From positions 1 to 64,000 of the IMG/VR virus record IMGVR_UViG_3300031784_000013: 64,000 bases of DNA; one strand, written 5' to 3'. Source of the DNA: a virus. Shown here in pieces: positions 9,247 to 21,200 of the stretch. Within the stretch, counting starts at the first letter, position 1. The number at the start of each line of letters is the position of its first letter. Position numbers and translations under genes: made by a program. The notes under the pieces were generated by a model. The model did not search any database, had not been told where the DNA came from, and saw only the letters and a list, made by a program, of their open reading frames with translations.

Positions 9247-12200
9247 TAGCAGATTGATTTCAAAATTTTACCTATTTCCTCTGGAGTGTATCCAATTACT
9301 TCCAGCATTCTTGAATTGATTTTTGAATATGGATAAGTTTTTCCATTTTTCAATTTCATTTCTCCTTCTTTAGAAGCTTGTGTTTTTGCCTTTGCAGCTG
9401 TCGCATCTTTACCAGTGAAGAGATTTACAATTACAGAATCTTCTCTTGGAGCTGATGTTTTAACTCTTTCACCATTCACTACACTGTTACTATTCACAAC
9501 CTTAATGAATCCATTATCAATCAATGAAGCCTTTTCAACATCATAGAATTCTTGAGCACGTTCTCTAGCACCCCATGCATTCACAGCCTGATAGATGTAG
9601 TACTCTTTGTTATTAGATAAATGAACAAATGCTTGACCATCAACATCCTTCACTCTTCTGAAAAATCCACGCTTGATGTAAGAGAAGTCACCCCTCTTTC
9701 TCATCTCAGCTTTCTTTTCTTTTGTAATATTGTCTTCCCACGAATATACAAAGAAATCACGATCAGAATTTCTTCCTAGAACGCTTCTTGACATTAATGG
9801 TGGGATATCACCATTTTTAATGGCATTCTTGATCTTTGGTTTAAAATATTCCATTGCTGGATTGTATTTTGGTTTCTTTGTTGGATGATTAAGATTAATC
9901 CATCTAGCTTTCTCATAAGGAACAATCTCGTCATTAGCCCAATTGTTTCTCTCAAATACATTCAAGGTAGCAAATGTTTCTAGATTAGGAAGTCCTTCAA
10001 GTTTTTGAATTGTATCGTTGTAGATGTTTTTAAAGTCTTCATGAGGAAGTAGGGATGTAAACGAAAGTCTATTTACAGAAAGTCCAGACTGGTACAATGC
10101 CAACATCTCAAACTTCTTGTACATGAACAATTGGTTAGTACCTTCCAGATATTCTTTTAACTCTCTGAAGCTGTATATAATACTGTTCTGATCATATATC
10201 TTATTAGTAGCTCCTTTTATCTTAATGTTGTTAGCACTATTAGGAGAAGCTTCTGGAGCAAGTTGTGGTACAATGGTATTGACGACATGGTTATTATACA
10301 TTGGATGCTTAGGATCTGCTTTGATTTCCCTAACCATTTTTACAATGTCATTAGCATATCCACCTTCAGATATCATTGTGTTAAACACTTGGTTTCTAAA
10401 CATTGTATTTGTTTGCACAGCATAGTCAAATAAGTCTGCTACAGCTCTCTGTGCCACCTTTACAAAGTCACGATCAGAAAGATTTACATAAGGCTTAATA
10501 ACTTTCTCAATTACATTTCTCACCTTGCTTCTATCAGATGCTAAGATTTCAGCAACAGCATCTCTTGTTTCATTTAATGTTTCAGCAGTTGTACCAATAA
10601 ATGAGTTGTCCAATATCTCATCAACAGAGCTAATGATAGTTTGTCTAGCCTTTACTAGCTGCTCATGTTTCTTATATAGAAGGTACGGATCGTTAAAATT
10701 AGATGTATCATAGTTAGTTCCCTGTGTAACAAGGAACATGTGCTCTGCCATCTTAGCATACTTCAAGAACTCACCAAGAATAAATTGTTGATCAGTTTTT
10801 TGATCTGCTGAAAGCTCAGATGCTTTTTTTCCAACCATGTCTTTTAGAGACTTAGTGTTTGGAATCTTATTTCTAGAAGATGCATCTTTTCCTGATTCGT
10901 AATCTTGACTTACAAGATCTACGAAGTCATCTATGAACAACCAAGAGTATCCTGCATTCTCAACAGTTCTTAGATAATCACGAACGATTGGTTGATTCAT
11001 GAAGTATGTAATGGTGTCAATAGGCACGCCTATCTTAGCTAGGAACAACCACGTAGATGCTACGTTTGGTGTAGCACCAAGCTGCATGATCCAAGGACCG
11101 TTAGAGATATCTACATACCCATCAATAAATTGACCAATGATATCTGAGATGAATTGTCCATTTGGATACTTCTCACTTCTCTCAGCGTTCTTAATCATTG
11201 ACATGGTAGCCTTACCATCAAACTGATTGAATTCTTGGAACTTCACCTTAGCATCTCCAAGCCATTTTCTATCTACAGGAGAGACATTATCCAACCTAGC
11301 AGGATCTACAAAAGATGCAAATCTCTGCATCAATGAGTGGTTTGTCTGGTTAACAGCTGCAATACCAATTGCATACTTACCAGTTACAAACGCATGACGT
11401 AGTGATGACATGAAGTTTCTATCCAACATGTTACCTACGTTTTTATAATCATATGACTGACCAACAGTTTTCTTAGCAATGATATCTGCAAGATCTTTCA
11501 ATTGCTGTGCTGAGTTAGGAGTCATCAACTTATCATAGTTCTCGTCACTCTTTATCAAGTTCTCAGAAGATTCAATGTAAGCGTTCTCAAGAGATGACTT
11601 GTACAATCTATTTGCATGTTCTTCGATAAACAAGTCATCCAAATCTTTTGTAGTGAGTTCATTTATATTCTTGTTGAGTTCTTCAATTCTATTAATGAAA
11701 ACTTGTTCAATTAATTGGACAGGGAGTTTACCATCAACAAGATCGTTAGCAAACCATTGTCTGAATATAGGAATCCATTTCTTTGCAAGTTTATCTGAAC
11801 TTAGACCTAAAGCAATATCTCCAAATATTCTTTGAGCCTGACCTTGCTTAAGAACCTTTTCTTCTTTTATTGCAATTTTTTCTTCAGTTATTTCTCTTGA
11901 TAGAGCCTTGAACTTGTCAATAGCTTGTTGACCATATCCTTCGAATGGAACAAGTTTGATATTACCTTTTGCATCTTTATAAACGTTCTTCAAATACATT
12001 GAAAGTTTATCGATGTCAAAGTCAGATCCAACTTTGGCTACAAGTGCAGAAGGAATAACTACAGAGTCACGGAATTCTTTTGGTAAGAACTTAGCAATTT
12101 TGATTGCATCAATTGAGTTTTGGTTCTGCGTAGGAATACGGAATGCAACACCAAATAGAGCAGCTATTTGTTTCTTACCTTCAGGATCATTGTTAAAATA

Positions 12201-15200
12201 GTCCATTAATTCCTCATCAGAAAGAGGGCTATCAAACCATCTACCAATCATCACCTCAGCAACACGTTCTCCATCCTTTTCATAGAAATTCAATGTGTCA
12301 GAAACAAATCCTTTCTTACCATTGATTTCTTGCACTCCAATCTTGTTTGATTCCAATAGTGTAGAAGGAATTTGAACCTTCATACCACCAGATATCTTTG
12401 GAGAAACAACTTCACTATCAACAATAGAATAAAGAATGTTTCTCACTTGCTGATATGCAGGAGTTGCTTCAAGAATAGTCTCACCCTTAAGGAATGAGTT
12501 AAGTGATTCAATGACATTATCATTCACCTCTCTCTTAAGCATTTCATCTCTTAGAGTGGTGGCTGCAACAGAGAAGTCAGTTATCTTATATCCGTCATCA
12601 ACTCTCTCAATACCCAATCTTCTTAGCAAGCTTTCATAACCAAACTTGGTCATCTCTTGCAATAATTCTTTGTTGTTCTTTATTTCTTTGTAGAGCTTAG
12701 ATTGTTCTTTTCCTGCTTCATCAAGAGCATTCCAAGCCTTATATCTGTCGTTGAAGTTTTTTTCATTAGGCATAAAGTCAACAGGAACGCCAGCAGCCAT
12801 AAAGTCCATAGTCAAAAGCTTTGTCATTTGAGAACCTCTAGTAACAAGAGCTTTATCCTTAGAAGGAACTTCTGCTTGGATAGCCATGATTTTGAAAGGA
12901 ATGTTTATAACATTTCTATCATCTCCTTCAACCAAGTAAGGAGCATCATTAAATGATCCATCAGCATTATATGTAGAGTGTGGATTTCTTGCTCCAACTT
13001 TTCTACCACTATTAAATACAATGTAGTCAATGTCCTCTCTCTGCATCTTATCATAAAGCTTCATTGCATTAGATGTTGGATTAATCTTATGCATTATTCT
13101 AAATGAAAGAGGATAGAGTGCAAATTTATCAAGAACCACTTCATTATATCCTTGATCATTATCTGTAGTTCCAGCAACAATTGGTTTTACAGGAGTGTAT
13201 GCACTCTGTACACCAGGATTGTTTTTCTCAAACTCGTTAATAGTTTCTTGGTCTGCTCCAGACTTAACAAGTTCCTCATATGCAACATCATGTCTATATT
13301 GAAGTTCATCATTATCTGTCCACTGACCTGCTCTAAATCTCAAGTTTCTATTAGCCTTCATAGAAATGATGCCTGAACCATCTGTTTCTTTAAATTCATC
13401 GTAGTCTTGTCCAGGAACATCTACAACACCTATTACATCAGCATGTGTAACTGTTCTGAAATAGTTTCTATTTAAGTCTGTATATCCAGCATCTCCTTTT
13501 TCAAATCCTGCATTTAATACATTATGCATTGCTGCATTTATGTTAAATCCAACAGTTAAACTGTCTGGGTCAGACATAATAGCTTGTCTTGGAGAACTAA
13601 AGCTTTTGATACGCTTAAGTTCATCCTTATATTGATATGGATCAGAATACATGAGTTTGTGCAACTCGATGTTAGCAATCATGTAGTTTACAGTGAGTGC
13701 TCTCAAGTTGTTATTCAACGTCTGCTCGTTCATTGATTTACTCAATGTGTACATCTCACCTTCCTCAGAAGTTTTTACATTTCTTAATGAATATGATGCA
13801 CCATCGTATTCAAGAATGTTGTAGGTAGATAGCGTAGATCTGAATGAATCTGTTCTAGACTCAACATACTTCTTAACAGCAGTTTCAATTCTTCCCGCAA
13901 ACTTTTTGTACACAGCTTCAGCATCAGTTTCTTTAAATGCTATGATTTCATCGTTCAATTCTTTTCCAAGAATATCATAGAAGAATCTAAGATTGTTTTT
14001 CTCAGATGCTCTAGATGGATCAACAAATCTGTCTGGAGACTTAGCAAGTTCGTATTCAGACTTGAAATATTCTTTAAATATCTCCATCACCTTTCCGTAA
14101 CCCATGCTCATGTTTTTAGATGATACATGGTTGCCCATCTTAACCATCCATTCAATAGAAGCATCTCCAGGAACAAGGTTCAAGTAGAATCCCTCTAGGT
14201 TTAGATTGATTTCTTGTACAATGCGTTGTACATAGTTTAGTTTAGCAGAAGGTTTTTGTTTTCCAGTGGTGTCATCCTTAGTTCCTCCAACATACCCTAC
14301 TGTAAGTAAATCAAAGTTTGGATTATCTTCTTTAACTTTTCTACCTCCTTTTGAAAACAGCTTGTTCAATATCACAGAACCTTTTGCAAATGGGTCCATA
14401 ACAAGATACTTGTAATGACTTTCTTTTACAGAGTTATCATTAAGATTTTCAGTCTTTGCTATAAAGTCTTGAAGATCACTCAATGGGTTTACACCAATGC
14501 GTGACTGGGTACGTTCATTAGAAATGTTGAAATACGTAATGTCAATCTCTGGATTAGAGGCTTTAACTTTTAACAAAGCAAGTTTTGTAAGTCTTCCTTG
14601 AACACTAATGGTCTTCTTGGAAAGAGTCATCAACACTTTTTTCTGAACAAAGCTATCTCTTATACCTTTTACAATCTCTCTAAATTTAATCTTATCATCA
14701 GGCTCAAGTTTTTTAAAATCTTCCTTAGTAAACTCAACACCAATATCACCTAAGAATTTCAACATTGCATTATCATTATCAGCAATGTTTGAAGAGTCAA
14801 ATTTTAATTTATTAATAGAATCTTTTGCAACATAGGCTAGTTGCTCTTTACTATATTCAAGATATCCTTTACCATCTCTAGCAGACATGATAATACCATT
14901 CTCAAAGTCATTAGCAATCTGTGAAGATGCTTTTGCCAAGTTTGCATCACCTACAACAACATCACCATTTTCAAGAATGAACACATTCTTAACTTCAGGA
15001 TTTTGTTTCTTGAATGTGCTAAAGAAAGAAGAAAGTAATTGCAGACTGTGTGGAGTGGTTAGTTTTTTAAATTCAAAATTACCTTCATCCCACTCTTTTT
15101 TAGCAATTCTTTTATAAAGTCTAGCATAGTTAGAATCTTCTTCAGCAAGTTTTTTGAGATTTTCCATCATCTCATTTACATCTCTAGATGCATATAACTT

Positions 15201-18200
15201 ATTCAACACTGTTACAAATGTCTGACCAAGTGGTAACAATTCGTTTCCACCAACAGATGTAACTACTGTTTCATAACTACCATCAGGATTTTTTCTTCCT
15301 GTTGTTCTAGGTAGGGTGGCAAGAAGAAGTTTGATAGCTGGATTCGCTTTTCTAAATGCATCAATCTTTGTAGCATCTTGATTAATCTCTCTAGTCTTAT
15401 CTTCATCATTAAGTATGATCTGATCATTCTCATCAAACTCAATTTGATACTGCTTCATGTACTCTTCGTACTTATTGAAGATATCATCCCACTCATTTAT
15501 AACCTTGTCACGTGTTTGTATTAAAGACTTATTGAGTGCTACAAACTCAGCATTTGATATTTTACCTTCTTTCCAATTATCTTTATTTGCAGAAATTAAT
15601 TCTGTAATAATTCCAGACTTTACAAAAACACCATCATCATCTATCTCTCCTATAATTTCTTCAAATAGAATATCACTCAACTCTGATCTATTGAGATTTG
15701 TAACATTGAACAAACTTTGATCAGTGGTGCCAAGAAGAGACAAAGTCTTATAAGCCATTTGTTGAATTATATCATGCTGCTCCTTGTATGGAACTGTGAT
15801 GGCTCTAAGCTCATCTTCCTCTGTAGCAAATGCATCTTCTATATCAACTATTTGGGAAGGAACATCTTGCAGAACTCCCATAGAAGGAATAGACTTAGCG
15901 TAATAACCATTACCTATTTTCTTGAATAGCTCTTCTGTATTGATGTTTGCATCCTTACCTGTAAAGAACTTCTTGATGATGTTTACAATATCAGAGAATA
16001 ATTTAACTATAAAAGGTCTTCCATCTTTTGGTTTTGCAGGAACCTTCTTGAATAATACATACTCTCTAAACTCTTCAGCAAGTTGTTCTTTGATTTGCTG
16101 AGGGGTGGCTTCTGAATACTTTACTGTCTCACCTGTAGGTCTATCAATAAAGCTTCCAGTTCTAGACTTGAATTCATTAATAACAGATTGTTGTTCTGCT
16201 GGATCAGCAAACATCTTCCATACAGCTTCGAACACCTCATGATAGAATGTTCCCACCTCTGCATTTTCATACACATAGATAGCACCATTCTTTAACATAC
16301 CCCAAGCCTGTACACCATTAGTGGCTTGGATAATATTCTTTAGTCTATACACTGGAACACCAGGAATAGCTTTCTTCCAGAAGGCTTCTATTTCATTCCA
16401 GTCTTCAGTCATGTTAGACTTAGCCTGGTTCTCAACTGCCTTTCTAAACTCTGCTCTATTACTTCTCTTAGTAGACTTAGTTGTTCTATCAATTTCTTCA
16501 GATAGTTTATTAGCCTCATCTTCAATATTATCTGCTGCTGGTTGTTTTTCAAACAAGCGAGATTTAGTTTTCTCAGCCTTAGATGGTTCTTTAGATTCTT
16601 CAGTAGCAGGTGCAGCAGGAGTGAGTGGTTTTTTTCCAAATAGTTTTGCTCTAGTCTCTGCTGCTCTTGAACTTTTTGGAGATTGTTCTGATTCAATTGC
16701 TCTTTTAACAATTTTCAAAACCATTTCCTTTATAGCAACCTTTGGATCTTCACCTCTAGATTCAAAATCTTTCATTACAGATTCCAAATCATTAGACTTG
16801 AATATTTTTATATTCTCTAATGTTGGATTTTCAGAAGGTGCTGCAAACACAATAACTTTTCCTGTCTTTTTAGATCTTAATTCATTTGGTGTTTCGCCAT
16901 CAAGAATAAAGTCAACTTCAGCCTCAGCTTCAGCAGGGGCAGCAGTTGGAGCAGGTGTAAGTTTAGTTTCCTTCTTGCTTTCAGGAATAATATAATCATC
17001 CACTGTATCAGTGGTGTAGAAGTAGATTCCAGATCTGTTTACATCATTTGGTCCCTCTAGTGGACGCATGTATGTAGAAAGAGGAAGTTGTTCTCCTGAT
17101 CTTTTCTTTCCATCAGGAGTGGTTGTAGAAAGTAAGTAGGACTGATAGGTAGGCCACATTACAGATTCAATAGTTCCATCTTCAGAGATGTTAGTAATCT
17201 GTTCGTATTCTTGTAGCTCTCTAGCAAACTTACCATTCACATTGTGATACATTCCTGATAACACAGCAATGATACTGTCCTTGTTTTGTAAAAGACCTGA
17301 TGGTGTAAATGGGAAAGACTCACCTCTTCCAGACATGAATAGTTTACCATCCTTGAAGAATACACTGCTATATCCTGGAGGTTTTAAACCAGCCTCATTG
17401 GATGGTATGCCCCAATACACAACAGACTTCAAGTAAGATATTAGTCTCTTACTTTGATCATCGTTGACACCTTTTGTTTTATCAAATGCATTCTTTGAGA
17501 ATTGTAGAATAGCATTGAAAATAGTTTCAGCTTCTTTCTGAGTGTGTTGTCTATTGTTCAATGGAACAAGTCCATTACCCATGTCAAGAAACACTCTACC
17601 TGGGGAAGACTTAGTTACACTTATGCCTCTAATGATAGATTCATCACTTGTTGCAACAGTGATTATTGGAGAGTTGTCAATATCATACTCTGTGACAAGT
17701 CCAGCTTCTTCAACACCTGTTCTGGTGTCATATAACTTCTTACCTTCTGTATCTTTATTAACTTCTGCTATACCAAATGATACATCAATAGAATGAACCT
17801 CAGAAAGGTCTTCTACTTTTAGAATTCTACTTCTCCATTCAGCATATTGTTTCGTAACTTCGCTTCTTACGTTCTCAGGAACATTGTTAGCAAACATTGA
17901 TTTATCACCATATTCTCCAGACCATTTAAGAGTCTCTAGTGGGAATACTTGGTAGATAGAGTTGTTAAGAGGATCTTGAAGTTGTTCTTCTGTAAGAGTT
18001 TCACCATTCTCACCAACCAATACAGGCTCACCAGTTGACATATCAACCATCACCATAGCAATGATTGTATTTGGATCAACTGTTTCATTAACACCGTTCT
18101 CGTCAGTTCTTAAGAAATCCATCAATCCAGGAATCAATTGATCCTGGTTCTTTGAAGTGATGTAGACACCTTTAATCTTTTTCTTTTTGTCATTATCAAA

Positions 18201-21200
18201 TGATTGGAAGTTCATTCCAAATCTTTGAGCACGTTTCTGATGAGGCTTTGCTCTATTAGTTGCAAGAGTGGCTCTAGGAAGAATGGCTACAGGCTTCTTA
18301 GCATCCACTTCAAACTCTCTGTCAAATACAGGAGCTGTTGGATTATCATTATCAGCTGTACCAAGAATTTGCTTTTTCAATGCATCACTCTTCGCTAACT
18401 TTTCTTGTTCACGAATATTAGCCTGCTGTTCTTTGTAGGCTTTCTTCATTTTTGCAATAAGCTCTTCTTTGAATCTTAGCTCATTCGCATCTGCTACAAG
18501 AGTTTCTTTTAGAGATTTTACTTCATCTAAAACTTTATTCAACTTCTCTTCATTCGCAGCAATTTCCATATCCTCAGTCTCAGCGATAAAGCTGTCAAGC
18601 TCACGCAAGTCTGAAACATAGTTTGGCTTCACCTTTAAGAAGTTAGGGTTTAACTTTAAAAATTCGTTAAACTCTGCTCCTAGGATTCTTGGAACCTTTG
18701 GATAGTTTATCTCAAACTGATCAATTAAGCTTCTTAAGAAGTCTATAGTTGAATCAATAGCAGCTTCAATCTGATCAGCAAGTCTTGTTAATGAATTGAT
18801 TTGTTTACCAGTTTCCTCTATTGATTCTTTTAGAAGTTCTGTTTCAAACTCCAACTGATCAATAATAGATTTCTCATTACCAGAAAGTTCTGTAATATTC
18901 TGAAGAGCATCTTGCAAATAAGCAAGCATCGCTTCACCCTCTTCTCTCTGAGCTTCTAGATCAGAAACTTCTTGTAACAAATCTTCTTTAGCTCTTGACA
19001 AACGCATAGCTGCATCAAGAGCCTTTCTTACAGAAGACTTTAGTCTTACAGTCTTTTTAACTCTAGCATCTACACCACCCTTCTCAATAACTTTATTAAG
19101 CTTCTCGAGTTCTTCTTCAATGGTTAAGATGTCAGCTTTCTTCTGCTTAATTGTTTTCTCTAGTTCAGCTTGCTTCTCAACAACTTCATTATTAAAGTCG
19201 TTGATGAGTTGTGAATACATTTCAGAAGGAGGTTGAGTTGCAGCAGCCTCTTTTGATTTTTGAATATCAGCTTGCTCTTCAGTAGTAAGTTTTCTACCAA
19301 GAGAGAACATTGCTTTGTCAAAACCTGGCTTAGCCTCAAAAGACTTTAGATCAATTGGCATTGATTTTGTAACTCTTTTACCCTTCTTACTCTTAGTAAC
19401 ATAAGTGAACATGAGTTTATTAGTGTCACTATCAAACTCAAGTCTACCTTTTTTAATACCACCTTTATCTTTACCCATGTTCCATTCTACAATGGTGTTA
19501 GCATTCTTCATGTAGAATGCTGCTTCAGGGTTGTTAGCAATGTTAGAAACTTTTCCAAGTCTATAATCTTGCAAAACTTCAGGGTTGATATCTCTTTCTC
19601 CTTTGTTATCTCTTATTCGAATTGTACCATCTGCATTTTGACCAACAATTGTCAGTTTTGGAAAACGATAAATTTCTTTTCCATCCGCATCGTATTCAAC
19701 AACTCTTCCAAGAAAGTATTCTTCTCCCACCTCATAAGTCTTCTCACCAGCTTTGGTTTTGATTCTAATTCTTTGACCAAGCTTCTCTTCAGGAATTACA
19801 GTGTCAGGCTTCTTCTCTGCTGGAGTGAAGTTAGATGGGTTTTCTTTTATTTCTTTATACTCATCGATAAACTTCTTTCTCTTCATACCCATCTCAACAA
19901 GTTCGAATAGGTCTTGAGTCAGTTCATCTTCATTCACTGATCCCTTTGATGTAATCTCCGTAAGTGCTTTTTCAACAGCCTCATTCGTAGGTGTGCCATT
20001 TAACAATACATCATTAAACAAATCAGCGGTGTTTACACCAGCAGTTATAAGCTTATTGTTTAGACTAGGTATTCTAATGTCGTAATCAAATATCTTAGAA
20101 GCAGCATAAGTAAGTTTATCAATAACAGGATCACTATATACACGTTCACCTTTCTCATCAACAATACCCTTATACTTTAAACTAATATCTTGATAAGCTT
20201 TATCAATATATTTTGATTGGTTTTCAATATTATTTAATCTATTTAAGAAGGATTCTTTTGTATCAGTTTCGTATGCATATCCTTCTTGTTGCAATTGCAA
20301 GAATCCCTCTGGTGTAGTAGTTAATGCTCTAAGTTCTTCGAGTTCTTGATTTATAAATTCTGTAGAAGTATATTTTGCACGATTCAACACTGTACCAAAA
20401 AGAAAATCAAACTCAAGATCTTTTGCTGCTGATACATCACCCTCTGCAATCTTTTGAGCTCTCTCTTGTTGGATTTTTTCAGAAGCGTTTATAACTTTTG
20501 CTGAATCTTTAAGCTTGTCTTTAATTAGAGAATTATTGAATATGCCAATAGCCTCATCTCTAATTGTTTTTTGTTGTCCCCCATCTCCAAACAACCCTCT
20601 TTCTTTGATAGCACCAGTCATACCAAATGTTGGTATACCAGATGTCATTATAGCACCAGATACACCACCAATAAAAAAGTTAAGAAGTCCCTCATCACTA
20701 GTGAATGCTTCTTTTGCACCATTGAAGAACAAGTCATCTAAAATAGAAGCTTCACCTGTCTCATCAAGTTTTGAGAAATAGTTTTCAGTTCCCACTTGAG
20801 CAGCATACTGAGATGCTTCTTCAAGAGCTTCAGTAGTATTAAACAGTAATCCTCCAAAGCTTCTTGCTTTGTATAAGCTTCTTGCAATTCCTTTTTGAGG
20901 AATAGATGAAACATACTTACCCTCTCTGAAAGCAATATTATTAACAATATTCTTTTCACCTTTGAAAGTAGAAGAAAATATCTTAGGAAGCTGTACAAAG
21001 TTAGAAGCTGAGAGCAAACCAATGTTTAATCCGTACACTGTCTTACCAGCACTCTCAGCAAGATTATTAATATTGGCTAGATCATCTCCTTGTGGAGTGT
21101 ATCCTTTTTCAGCAATATATTTATCAATCAAAGATTGTCTGAACTCCTGAGAAGCATTTAGGGCTTCTATACCAGCTTCACCAGCAGCACCAAATGTTGC

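Noticed and set aside
16321-16995. 224-codon plus-strand frame
   Set aside because: It lies antisense inside the RNA polymerase gene in a Glu/Ser/Lys-rich stretch that leaves the opposite strand open; low-complexity Ser/Leu-rich product.
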